Shown: piece after piece, positions 7,864 to 14,425 of the stretch
How positions within the stretch are numbered: the stretch's first letter is position 1
Layout: each line of letters starts with the position of its first letter
NCBI GenBank assembly: GCA_034429275.1
Contig: DAOUFU010000127.1
Coordinates: 1-33,743 of the forward strand
Length of the DNA: 33,743 bases
From: DAOUFU01 sp034429275
Lineage (GTDB): Bacteria > Chloroflexota > Anaerolineae > Aggregatilineales > Aggregatilineaceae
Direction of reading: 5' to 3'
Translations under genes and position numbers: made by a program
The notes under the pieces: model-generated
Seen by the model: only the letters and a program-made list of their open reading frames with translations
Database searches by the model: none
What the model was told of the DNA's origin: nothing

Positions 7864-8706
7864 TTATTGCATTCGCAAACGGATATCAGCAGCCAACGCC
7901 TGGGCTTGACTCGCCGATTCACTGTCGGCGGGGGCCACTTTGAGATCAAAGTACATGCCACCCACCGGCACCAGTTCGCGCAGGCTCATCAACTGGAAGA
8001 CCTCAATCTTGACACGCACGCGCCCTTCCTGGCGCGGAGTGACTTCATAGCGCAGCGGCCCGATCAACCCTTCCGGCGCGATATCGAGCGGGCGCTCGCC
8101 CGGTTTGACATCGCAGCCCGGCGCGCTGAGGCGAATGATGGCGCGGCTGGTTCCACGCAGGGCCGGTTGACCGGCGGCGGGGCGTTCCAGCCCGACTTTG
8201 ACCGTCACCGTTTTGCGCGCGACCAGTTCTTGCGGGACGACGACCACCATTCGGCGCACGTGGCGCTGGTCCGGCGATGCTGCTGGTGGGACAGCCGCTG
8301 ATGGAGCCGGTGCCGCAGGTGGAGCGGCGGGCACAGGTTCTAGCGCGGCTGGTGTGGTGATCGGCGACTCCGATTCGGCCTGCGCCAGGGCGGCCAGGTC
8401 CTCATCGTCGAGCGTCTCGGCATAGGATACCACGCGCGCCGCTCCCGGATTCGCCGCGTCGAACTCGCGCAGGGCATTGGCCGCCTGCTTGCCGGTGGCC
8501 GTCAGCATATAGAAGCCGTCGATGGGCATTTCGGCATAATAGCGTGTGACCAGGCGGCGAAGCCATTTTCGCACGCTGCGCTCGCTCATGCCCATCTCGG
8601 TCATCATATCATCCAGCCACGCGCCGTTTTCTTCCTGGGAACCCAGGTAGCGGATCACATCGAGCACCTGGGGTGGCAGCCGGTTGAGTTCGTCGGGCAG
8701 GTTCAT
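7864..8706 (-). CDS. Winged-helix protein with beta-rich C-terminal domain
   Basis: The product is 280 residues. Residues about 1-95 look like a winged helix: a first helix after LNRLPPQVLDVIRYLG, then a helix-turn-helix (WLDDMMTEMGMSERSVRKWLRRLV) and a wing ending in GFYMLTATGK, as in MarR-like or phage-replication-type regulators. A low-complexity Ala/Pro/Glu linker (about 100-150) follows. The C-terminal part (about 155-265) alternates hydrophobic and polar residues (VVVVPQELVARKTVTVKVGL, SAPGCDVKPGERPLDI) like a beta-sandwich. That resembles immunoglobulin-like domains in bacterial conflict or NTPase systems, but I cannot name the family. I chose ATG 8706 because it has GAGGGGG about 4 nt upstream; GTG 8730 would place that motif inside the gene. 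It sits between a kinase and the thi operon with its own promoter. Confidence 0.75.
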   Translation of the reverse strand: MNLPDELNRLPPQVLDVIRYLGSQEENGAWLDDMMTEMGMSERSVRKWLRRLVTRYYAEMPIDGFYMLTATGKQAANALREFDAANPGAARVVSYAETLDDEDLAALAQAESESPITTPAALEPVPAAPPAAPAPSAAVPPAASPDQRHVRRMVVVVPQELVARKTVTVKVGLERPAAGQPALRGTSRAIIRLSAPGCDVKPGERPLDIAPEGLIGPLRYEVTPRQEGRVRVKIEVFQLMSLRELVPVGGMYFDLKVAPADSESASQAQALAADIRLRMQ

Positions 8707-8761
8707 GGGTCCCCCTCGCCGTGTTTTCACACCGTGTTAATGAATGGTCAATACATCCTCT

Positions 8762-8790
8762 ACTATAGACCATTTGCGTATTTAGGCCAA
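8762..8790 (-). promoter_or_regulatory. Promoter for the winged-helix gene
   Basis: The minus strand reads TTGGCC (8790-8785), a 17-nt spacer, then TATAGT (8767-8762). This is a good sigma-70-type match 56 nt upstream of the winged-helix start and downstream of the last thi gene. No terminator is visible between that gene and this promoter, so some readthrough from the thi operon is possible. Confidence 0.5.
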
Positions 8791-8811
8791 CCGGTGATGA
8801 GTCGGCGATCG

Positions 8812-9657
8812 TCACGGCAGGGGATCGGTTGTGGATGCGGCGGCTTCGGCTTCCAGGGTGGCGAACAGGTCGGCTTCCAGAACGCGCAGCTCGGCGGAAA
8901 GCACGGCGAGCGATTCGCGCGGGCGCGGCACCTCGACTCGCACCTCGCGGGCGATGCGTCCGGGCCGTGCGCTGAAGACCAGCACGCGGTCGCCCAGGAA
9001 CACGGCCTCTTCAACGTCGTGGGTGATGAACAGGATCGTTTTGTTGAAGTGCTGCCACACCTGGAGCAGCCAGCGCTGAAGCTCGCGCCGGGTGAGTGCG
9101 TCCAGCGCGCCGAACGGTTCATCCAGCAGCAGCACGTCGCGCCCGGTGAGGAAGGTCCGCAGCAGGGCCGCGCGCTGGCGCATCCCGCCACTCAGTTGAT
9201 CGGGGAAAGCCTCTGCGAAGCCTTCCAACCCAAACAGCGGCAGCAGGTCGCGCGCCTGCTGCCGCGCCGCACGTTTGGATCGTCCATCAAGCTCCGGCCC
9301 CAGAATGACATTCTCCAACACGGTGCGCCAGGGCAGCAGCAGATCGCGCTGTGGCATATAGCCCACGCGCCCGGCTCGCGTGCGCGGACGACCGTTCGCC
9401 AAGTCGCCAGCGGCGCAGTCGAGCAGTATCTCGCCCGAATCCGGCTCGGCCAGGCCGGTGATCAGGTTAAACAGCGTGCTCTTGCCGCTGCCGCTCGGCC
9501 CGATGATAGTCACGAATTCGCCGGGCTGCGCGCTGAAGTTGATGTCGGCCAGCGCGGGCACGGCGCGCCCGCCATCGCGAAAGGTCTTGCTCACGCCGCG
9601 CACGACCAGGCAGGGCGGTGTGTCAGAGATAGGTCCGGTCATCGGTTCCGCTTTCAC
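8812..9657 (-). CDS. thiZ: ABC transporter ATPase of the thiamin-precursor importer (ThiZ/SsuB-like)
   Basis: The product is 281 residues and a full-length nitrate/taurine/sulfonate/ThiZ-type ATPase. Walker A GPSGSGKST, signature LSGGMRQR, Walker B VLLLDEP and the switch His in ITHD are all intact. It energises import by the membrane permease encoded two genes upstream. GTG 9657 overlaps the stop of the binding-protein gene (GTGA), suggesting coupling; ATG 9642 is an alternative that removes five residues. The role in thiamin-precursor uptake is inferred from the TPP riboswitch, thiN and the ThiY-like binding protein in the same unit, because the ATPase alone cannot be told from SsuB/TauB. 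It is the last gene of the operon. Confidence 0.9.
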   Translation of the reverse strand: MKAEPMTGPISDTPPCLVVRGVSKTFRDGGRAVPALADINFSAQPGEFVTIIGPSGSGKSTLFNLITGLAEPDSGEILLDCAAGDLANGRPRTRAGRVGYMPQRDLLLPWRTVLENVILGPELDGRSKRAARQQARDLLPLFGLEGFAEAFPDQLSGGMRQRAALLRTFLTGRDVLLLDEPFGALDALTRRELQRWLLQVWQHFNKTILFITHDVEEAVFLGDRVLVFSARPGRIAREVRVEVPRPRESLAVLSAELRVLEADLFATLEAEAAASTTDPLP

Positions 9658-10721
9658 CTGCCGGATGACTCCACCGTGCCCGGCAGGAAGTCATTGGTGA
9701 AGGCTGCCGACACGTCGAGCGGCTCGGCCAGGATGCCGTTCTCTACCAGGAAATCGGTGAACCCCTGCCACGTCTCCGCCGACTGCTGACCCCAGCGCGG
9801 CGCGTCGTCCTGGTAGCGCGGGGCCAGCCAGGCGGCGCTGGCGCGGATCAGGTCGGGATCGGCTTCGGGGGCGGCTTCGATCAAGATGTCGGCGGCCTCA
9901 TCGGGGTGCTGGATGGCATAGGCGAAGCCGCGCGCGGTCGCCTGGACAAACGCCGCGACCACCTCTGGCGATTGGGCGATCATGTTCTGAGTGGTGATCA
10001 GGATGGGCGTGTAGTAGTCGGGCACGCAGTCGGGATAGTCGGCCAGCATGATGGCATCCAGATCGACCCCGCGGCGCTCGGCTTCCAGGCCGGTCCAGGC
10101 GTAGTACATCCAGCTCAGGTCGAAGCGGCCCTGCTGCATCAGGGTGATGGCATCCACATAGCCCACATCGACATAGGCCACCGTGCCCGGTTCCGCGCCG
10201 TCACAGGTCAGCAGCCGGTCGATCACGGCGTTTTCCAGGTCCGGCTGACCGAAGCCGCCGTAGGTCAGGCCCGCCATATCCGCCGGGCGCGTGAGCGGGT
10301 GAGAATCGGCCAGCGAGACAAAGCCGGACGTGTTGTGCTGGATGATGGCGGCCAGCGAGACCAGCGGCAGGCCGTCGGCCAGGGCATAGGTCATGAATTC
10401 CTGGTAGCTGACGCCGAACTCCGCCGCGCCGCTGGTGACCACCGCCTCTACCAGCAGGTCGGTCGGCTGCTGGATGGAGACATCCAGGTTGGCCTCATCA
10501 TAGTAGCCAAGTGCCTGGGCCACAAAAAAGCCGGTGTGATTGGTGTTGGGCGTCCAGTCGAGGATCAGGGTGACGGCGGTTCGTTCCGGCGCTTTGGCGA
10601 ATTCGGTTGCGCCGCCGAGCGGATCGGCGTCGCCGCCGCCCTGGGCGAGCGCAGGCAGCGCGGCACCCGTGAGCAGCGCCGCCATGAGAACCGCAGTGAA
10701 AAGAGAACGCTTGAGAGTCAT
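9654..10721 (-). CDS. thiY: ThiY-like periplasmic binding protein (NMT1/THI5 family)
   Basis: The product is 355 residues with a signal peptide (MTLKRSLFTAV...ALPALAQ). The mature protein opens with VTLILDWTPNTNHTGFFVA, the hallmark of ThiY/THI5-like proteins that bind pyrimidine precursors of thiamin such as formylaminopyrimidine. Other family segments are FGVSYQEFMTYALADGLPLV and YYAWTGLEAE. ATG 10721 is chosen because a perfect AGGAGG lies 7 nt upstream; ATG 10727 is only 1 nt from it, and longer frames add a non-signal sequence. It acts outside the membrane and delivers ligand to the permease. It lies fourth in the riboswitch-led operon. The exact ligand is inferred. Confidence 0.9.
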   Translation of the reverse strand: MTLKRSLFTAVLMAALLTGAALPALAQGGGDADPLGGATEFAKAPERTAVTLILDWTPNTNHTGFFVAQALGYYDEANLDVSIQQPTDLLVEAVVTSGAAEFGVSYQEFMTYALADGLPLVSLAAIIQHNTSGFVSLADSHPLTRPADMAGLTYGGFGQPDLENAVIDRLLTCDGAEPGTVAYVDVGYVDAITLMQQGRFDLSWMYYAWTGLEAERRGVDLDAIMLADYPDCVPDYYTPILITTQNMIAQSPEVVAAFVQATARGFAYAIQHPDEAADILIEAAPEADPDLIRASAAWLAPRYQDDAPRWGQQSAETWQGFTDFLVENGILAEPLDVSAAFTNDFLPGTVESSGR

Positions 10722-10741
10722 GGTCATACCTCCTGTGAGCA

Positions 10742-11158
10742 CTATTGCGGTTTCTGCCCGGATTGGCGCTCGTAGCGCCGCCGGATCATTGCGGAATAGG
10801 GACGGAAATCGAAACGTTCGTAAAACGGCTGAAGATCGGCATCGCACACCAGGTCCACCGCGTACAGGTGCGCCAGCCTGTCCAGCAGGCGGCGCACCAG
10901 CTCTGAGCCGATGCCCTGGCCCTGGAAGGCGGGCAGTACCTCCAGCAAGGGAATGAACGCTGTCAGCACGCCGTCGCTGATCGCAGTGACGAATCCGACC
11001 ACCTGGCCGGTGTCGTCATCGAGCGCCAGCACGATCGCGGCGCTGCCGCGCAGCAGGTCCAGGTGGGTTTCGGGCGAGGGCGGATCCGGCCAGCCGACGA
11101 AGAACCCGGCCAGTTTCTCCGGCGTGATGCCTTCCAGCGAATCGGTGTAGATGATCAT
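10742..11158 (-). CDS. GNAT-family N-acetyltransferase inside the thi operon
   Basis: The product is 138 residues, a compact single-domain GNAT. The acetyl-CoA-binding motif A is QGQGIGSELVRRLLDRL, preceded by a conserved AFIPLLEVLP beta strand, and the C-terminus contains LVCDADLQPFYERFDF. I recognise the wider conserved GNAT subgroup (N-terminus with YTDSLEGI, then FFVGWPDPPSPE) but not a substrate. ATG 11158 has GGAGG 9 nt upstream that overlaps the end of the permease gene; longer frames read into the permease in another frame. It lies between permease and binding protein with short gaps (16 and 20 nt), so it is co-transcribed under the TPP riboswitch. A role in modifying a salvaged pyrimidine or amine is only an inference. 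Confidence 0.85.
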   Translation of the reverse strand: MIIYTDSLEGITPEKLAGFFVGWPDPPSPETHLDLLRGSAAIVLALDDDTGQVVGFVTAISDGVLTAFIPLLEVLPAFQGQGIGSELVRRLLDRLAHLYAVDLVCDADLQPFYERFDFRPYSAMIRRRYERQSGQKPQ

Positions 11159-11174
11159 GGACGGCTGCCTCCGC

Positions 11175-12056
11175 TCAATAGATGCCCGGCCCGCGCCAGT
11201 CGGAGCGGCGCGCGGTGTAGTACCAGCGCAGCGCCAGCCGCTCGACCAGGCTGACCAGCAGCACCAGCAGCAGGCTGAGCACGGCGGTGAGCACAATCGC
11301 CAGGTAGACCTGGTCCAGCCGGTAGCTGCTGTAGGATCGCTTGAGGAACACGCCCAGCCCCACCTGCGCCGTGATGTATTCGCCAAAGATTGCGCCCACC
11401 ACGCTGTACGTCGCGGCGATGCGCAGGCCGCTAAAAAACTGCGGCATGGCGGCGGGCAGGCGCACCTTGCGCCAGGTCTGCGCAGAGGTCGCCCCCATGG
11501 CGCGCAGCAGCGAAATCAGCTCCGGGTCGGCGGACTGCAGGCCGGCGAAGGTGTTGAGCGCTACCGGGAAAAAGCAGAACAGCACGACCACCGCGATCTT
11601 GGGGCCGGTGCCAAAGCCAAAGACCAGCACCAGCAGGATCGCCAGGGCAAAGATGGGGATAGTCTGCGAGACGACCAGCACCGGGTAGAGAATCCAGCGC
11701 AGCAGCGGCGAAAAGTCCATCAGCGCGGCCACGCTGACGCCCAGGATGACCGCCATCGACAGCCCGGCCAGGGTCTCCCACAGTGTTTCGGGAATATGAT
11801 CGCTCAGCAGGCGGTCCTGGTGAACCTGCCATGCCTGCCAGACGGCGCGCGGCGTGGGGAAGATGGTGGAGAACGACAGGTTCTCGACGGCGCGCGCTTC
11901 GCTGATGAGCTGCACGGTTCCCGCCGCGAACAGGGCCAGCATCAGCGCGGCCACTGCGGCCAGGATCAGCGGGCGGGCGAGGTCCACCAGCAGCCGCGGC
12001 CACCAGCGCGGCGGCGCGGCAGATCGTGAAACGGGCGAGATGGATACACGCTGCAT
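11175..12056 (-). CDS. thiX: ABC permease of the thiamin-precursor importer (ThiX/SsuC-like)
   Basis: The product is 293 residues with about six membrane segments. The binding-protein-dependent permease EAA loop is clear (LLRAMGATSAQTWRKVRLPAAMP), which contacts the ATPase. Preceding segments (ETLWETLAGLSMAVILGV, ILYPVLVVSQTIPIFALAILL) match the SsuC/TauC/ThiX permease family. ATG 12056 is used: an AGGGAG lies 10 nt upstream, whereas the TTG at 12065 is only 1 nt from that motif. The gene follows thiN by 25 nt. The specificity for thiamin precursors is inferred from context, not from the permease itself. Confidence 0.9.
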   Translation of the reverse strand: MQRVSISPVSRSAAPPRWWPRLLVDLARPLILAAVAALMLALFAAGTVQLISEARAVENLSFSTIFPTPRAVWQAWQVHQDRLLSDHIPETLWETLAGLSMAVILGVSVAALMDFSPLLRWILYPVLVVSQTIPIFALAILLVLVFGFGTGPKIAVVVLFCFFPVALNTFAGLQSADPELISLLRAMGATSAQTWRKVRLPAAMPQFFSGLRIAATYSVVGAIFGEYITAQVGLGVFLKRSYSSYRLDQVYLAIVLTAVLSLLLVLLVSLVERLALRWYYTARRSDWRGPGIY

Positions 12057-12081
12057 GGCGCTCAAGCTCCCTTCCCGGCGA

Positions 12082-12756
12082 TCAGGCTCGCCCCAGTGTG
12101 TGCACCACGATCAGCCGCCCGTGTTCCACCGTGACCGATCCTTCCGCGGCCAGCATGACGTTGCTGACGCCGCGCGCAGGACCCAGGCGCAGCGTCTCGC
12201 CGCGCAGGGGATACTTCAGGTCGCGCGTGGTGATGCCGTGCACATCGCCATCGAAGGGCAGCAGCGAGACGGTATCGCCCGGTGCGCCGACCAGCGCGTG
12301 ACTGCCGGGGCCGATCAGCCAGGTGGTCTGCCGCCCGGCGACGATCTTGACATCGCACCCGGCCAGCGCAGGCAGCGAGAGCAGCGCCAGGTTCGCCAGC
12401 ATCTGGTCGAGCCGGTCGCCCAGCGCGCCGATGATACGTATCCATGCCGCGCCGCGCGCCGCCGATGCCAGCAGCGCCAGTTCCAGGTCGGTTTCGTCTT
12501 TGTCGGGGATGGCGCGCTCGAAGTGGGTGCCGCGCGCGGCAAGCGCCTCGCATTCCGGCGCAGGCAGCGAATCCAGGTCGCCCACCACCAGGTGGGGCTG
12601 GCGGGCACAGGCCACTGCCAGCCGCGCGCCGCCGTCCGCCGCGATGATCAGGGCGTCGCCCGCCTGGTCCAGCACGGCCCGGACCGCCGGGCCATCGTTC
12701 AGGTCGCCGTTGGCGAAGACCAACGCGCGCACGGCTCCATTTTGCTCGCTCGCCAT
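12082..12756 (-). CDS. thiN: Thiamin pyrophosphokinase
   Basis: The product is 224 residues, matching bacterial ThiN-type thiamin pyrophosphokinase, which makes thiamin diphosphate from thiamin and ATP in the cytoplasm. Family motifs appear in order: AADGGA, VVGDLDS, DKDETDLELAL, IIGALGDRLDQMLANL and, near the end, RGVSNVM. It is the first gene of the riboswitch operon. ATG 12756 directly follows the U-tract of the leader terminator. The only Shine-Dalgarno-like sequence (AGGGAG) lies inside the 3' arm of that hairpin, 8 nt upstream, so initiation should be blocked when the terminator folds. A GTG at 12765 is in frame but lies within the hairpin. Confidence 0.93.
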   Translation of the reverse strand: MASEQNGAVRALVFANGDLNDGPAVRAVLDQAGDALIIAADGGARLAVACARQPHLVVGDLDSLPAPECEALAARGTHFERAIPDKDETDLELALLASAARGAAWIRIIGALGDRLDQMLANLALLSLPALAGCDVKIVAGRQTTWLIGPGSHALVGAPGDTVSLLPFDGDVHGITTRDLKYPLRGETLRLGPARGVSNVMLAAEGSVTVEHGRLIVVHTLGRA

Positions 12757-12786
12757 AAAAAACACTCCCTGCCGGGCAGGGAGTGT
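12757..12786 (-). terminator. Intrinsic terminator of the TPP riboswitch
   Basis: On the minus strand a perfect 10-bp stem (arms 12786-12777 and 12771-12762) with a 5-nt CCGGG loop is followed by six T (12762-12757). It lies between the TPP aptamer and thiN, ending at the start codon. This is the expected expression platform. Its 3' arm also holds the thiN ribosome-binding sequence. Confidence 0.9.
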
Positions 12787-12806
12787 CGCATGAGGCGTAC
12801 TGCTGA

Positions 12807-12937
12807 ACGTCTCCCTCCGCCGGCATTATCCGGTTCAGGTCATTAGGGTCGGCATCGTCGCGGATGGGTTCCGCGTCGCGGACGTTCGCCGCGCGGATGC
12901 GCCTCTCAGCCGGGCTATCCCCAGCTCCCCTGGCGTG
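12807..12937 (-). ncRNA. TPP riboswitch (THI element)
   Basis: Read on the minus strand, this leader holds the hallmark blocks of the thiamin pyrophosphate aptamer: AGGGGAGC, then GGCTGAGAGG, a long variable P3 arm, GACCCTAATGACCTGAACC, GGATAATGCCGG and GGAGGGA. Order and spacing match the bacterial consensus. The P1 stem is short by eye. Binding of TPP should favour the terminator just downstream and shut off thiN and the importer genes. Ends are approximate. Confidence 0.95.
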
Positions 12938-12955
12938 ATTGTTAATGCTGCACAG

Positions 12956-12985
12956 AGTATACCGGGTGCGGCGCGCGTTTGCCAA
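12956..12985 (-). promoter_or_regulatory. Promoter of the thi operon
   Basis: The minus strand reads TTGGCA (12985-12980), an 18-nt spacer, then TATACT (12961-12956), each matching five of six consensus bases. Transcription would start about 12 nt before the TPP aptamer, leaving the complete riboswitch in the leader. It lies between the stop of the DUF5680 gene and the aptamer. Confidence 0.65.
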
Positions 12986-13000
12986 CCGCACCCCAACCGA

Positions 13001-13474
13001 TCATGGGCGGATGGTGCCGCCCTGGTAGCGCAGCTCGTAGATCATGCTGCCCCGGTACGCGATCATCTCGTAGCCCCAGAAGCGATCCACCGCCCCGTGC
13101 CATTCGTTGAGGTAGGTATACTCACCGCTCTGGTAGCGCGCAGGGCCGCGATAGGGAGCCTCCGGCTCGACATGGCGCAGGGCCTCTTTCAGAAAGTCGC
13201 CCACCGGCACGCCCGGATCGATCGACCAACCCGCGTAGCACATCGACCAGGTGGGGTGATCGGCGTGATAGACCGTCTCCTGGCCGATGAACTGCTCGCC
13301 GCCGTAGTAGATATCGCGGTAGAGAAACGCCCCGGCGCGGTATTCCAACTGGTGCGCGCCGGGCAGGTTCGGCGCGACGACGGCCTCATTCCCCGCGCTG
13401 GCGTAAGTGGCGCGCTTGGCTTCGAGCAAAAACGCGACAAAGGTCTCGTGAATCTCCGGGCTGGCCTGGCTCAT
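13001..13474 (-). CDS. DUF5680-like small protein
   Basis: The product is 157 residues, soluble, with no signal peptide. The sequence pattern (LEYRAGAFLYRDIYYGGEQFIGQETVY, then MCYAGWSI and YEMIAYRGSMIYELRYQGG) resembles the DUF5680 family of unknown function: aromatic-rich strands with YxD.YxGxxxFxGQE. ATG 13474 has an excellent AGGAGG upstream that overlaps the stop of the VOC gene (TAAGGAGGATCAATG), so the pair is a tight two-gene operon. No catalytic residues can be assigned. The family call is from memory of the motif. Confidence 0.75.
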   Translation of the reverse strand: MSQASPEIHETFVAFLLEAKRATYASAGNEAVVAPNLPGAHQLEYRAGAFLYRDIYYGGEQFIGQETVYHADHPTWSMCYAGWSIDPGVPVGDFLKEALRHVEPEAPYRGPARYQSGEYTYLNEWHGAVDRFWGYEMIAYRGSMIYELRYQGGTIRP

Positions 13475-13483
13475 TGATCCTCC

Positions 13484-13888
13484 TTAGGCGGGCTTGTTCA
13501 CCGGCTCATCCAGCCAGTATTCAAGCTGGATGTTATCTGGATCACGGAAGGCCACATAATACCAGTTGCCGTGAAACAGTTCCACTCCTTCGGTCGGCAC
13601 GCCCGCCGCTTTGAGCTTTGCCGCCAGGTCGTCGAGAAACGCCTTGCTGGGCGCGGTGAAGGCCAGGTGATCCAGCCCAATGCGGAATTCGCTGAAGCGA
13701 TCGCCGGGTGGAGTTTGCCCGTGTGTGAGCAGCCACACTGTGCCCCCCTCAACCGGGAAATAGACCAGGTTACCATATTCCGGCGGGATGGTGTGGAACT
13801 CAAAACCGAGCACGCCTTCGTAGAACTGGCGCGACCTTTCGATATCCGACACGGTCAGAATGATGTGGTTGATCGCGGGGATCGTCAT
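13484..13888 (-). CDS. VOC-fold (glyoxalase/bleomycin resistance) protein
   Basis: The product is 134 residues, the usual length for a single VOC protein made of two beta-alpha-beta-beta-beta modules. It opens with INHIILTVSDIERSRQFYEGVLGFE, the standard module-one pattern with a metal-ligand His. Module two has IGLDHLAFTAPSK (His ligand) and ends FRDPDNIQLEYW, where Glu is the usual metal ligand. It could be a glyoxalase-like lyase, a dioxygenase or a drug-binding protein; sequence alone does not choose. ATG 13888 has AGGAGA 7 nt upstream; the longer frame runs through the promoter. It is followed immediately by the DUF5680 gene. Confidence 0.88.
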   Translation of the reverse strand: MTIPAINHIILTVSDIERSRQFYEGVLGFEFHTIPPEYGNLVYFPVEGGTVWLLTHGQTPPGDRFSEFRIGLDHLAFTAPSKAFLDDLAAKLKAAGVPTEGVELFHGNWYYVAFRDPDNIQLEYWLDEPVNKPA

Positions 13889-13927
13889 GGCAATTTCTCC
13901 TGTTGCGCAAACAGACGATAGGCGCAT

Positions 13928-13956
13928 ATAATAGAACATAAGTTCGCAAAGTGCAA
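13928..13956 (-). promoter_or_regulatory. Promoter of the VOC/DUF5680 operon
   Basis: The minus strand has TTGCAC (13956-13951), a 17-nt spacer and TATTAT (13933-13928), 39 nt upstream of the VOC start codon. A 6-bp inverted repeat, AGGCCG-gtgttt-CGGCCT (13976-13993), lies just upstream, between this and the divergent YtxH promoter. Confidence 0.65.
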
Positions 13957-13993
13957 GTTTCGGCGGGGACTCACAAGGCCGGTGTTTCGGCCT

Positions 13994-14022
13994 CTGCAAA
14001 GCGCCCCCAGGCGCGTTATAAT
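13994..14022 (+). promoter_or_regulatory. Candidate promoter of the YtxH gene
   Basis: There is a perfect TATAAT at 14017-14022, with a poor -35 (CTGCAA, 13994-13999) at 17-nt spacing. It lies 42 nt upstream of the YtxH start. Only the -10 is convincing. Confidence 0.4.
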
Positions 14023-14064
14023 CGCAATATGTGAATCAGGTGACCCGGTCAGGAGTCAAACACC

Positions 14065-14367
14065 ATGCGGCGAATGCTGGCTTTCGTGGGGGGATTGTTA
14101 AGCGGCGGCGTGATCGGCACGGCGGCGGCCTTGCTGCTCACACCCCAGTCGGGCGAATCGATGCGCCGGTCGCTGCGCGAGCGCTGGCAGGCGGCGCGGC
14201 AAGCCGGGGATGAAGCCGCCGCCCGCAGGCGCGTAGAACTGGAAGCCCGGTTGATTGAGATGACCGGGCCGCATTCCGCCGATTCCCCCTTGCTCAAAGT
14301 GCTCCAGCCGCCCGCCGGCAACGGTCATGGTAACGGCCATGGCAGCGGTCAGGCGGCCCGGCATTGA
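14065..14367 (+). CDS. YtxH domain small membrane-associated protein
   Basis: The product is 100 residues. One N-terminal membrane segment (MLAFVGGLLSGGVIGTAAALLL) is followed by TPQSGESMRRSLRERW, which matches the YtxH pattern (glycine-rich helix, then AP.SG...R..L). A charged helical region and a Gly/His/Asn-rich tail (NGHGNGHGSGQ) complete it. YtxH proteins are often stress-related and of unknown biochemical role. GGAG lies about 9 nt upstream of the ATG. It is a single gene with its own promoter and a hairpin terminator at 14381-14412. Confidence 0.8.
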   Translation: MRRMLAFVGGLLSGGVIGTAAALLLTPQSGESMRRSLRERWQAARQAGDEAAARRRVELEARLIEMTGPHSADSPLLKVLQPPAGNGHGNGHGSGQAARH

Positions 14368-14380
14368 GTCTCGTTTCAGG

Positions 14381-14412
14381 CGGGGGCGTGGTGGCAAAAG
14401 ACCACGCCCCCG
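14381..14412. terminator. Hairpin between convergent genes
   Basis: A perfect 12-bp GC-rich stem (14381-14392 with 14401-14412) has an 8-nt loop GGCAAAAG. It sits between the stops of the convergent YtxH and metalloprotease genes, so it can act in both directions. The following T-tract is poor (GTGTTTCGC on the plus strand), so efficiency is uncertain. Confidence 0.7.
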
Positions 14413-14425
14413 TGTTTCGCTTCGC

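Noticed and set aside
12062..12991. A 309-codon minus-strand frame spanning promoter, riboswitch and part of thiN
   Set aside because: It runs through the TPP aptamer and terminator in the wrong frame relative to thiN; the thiN frame carries all family motifs.
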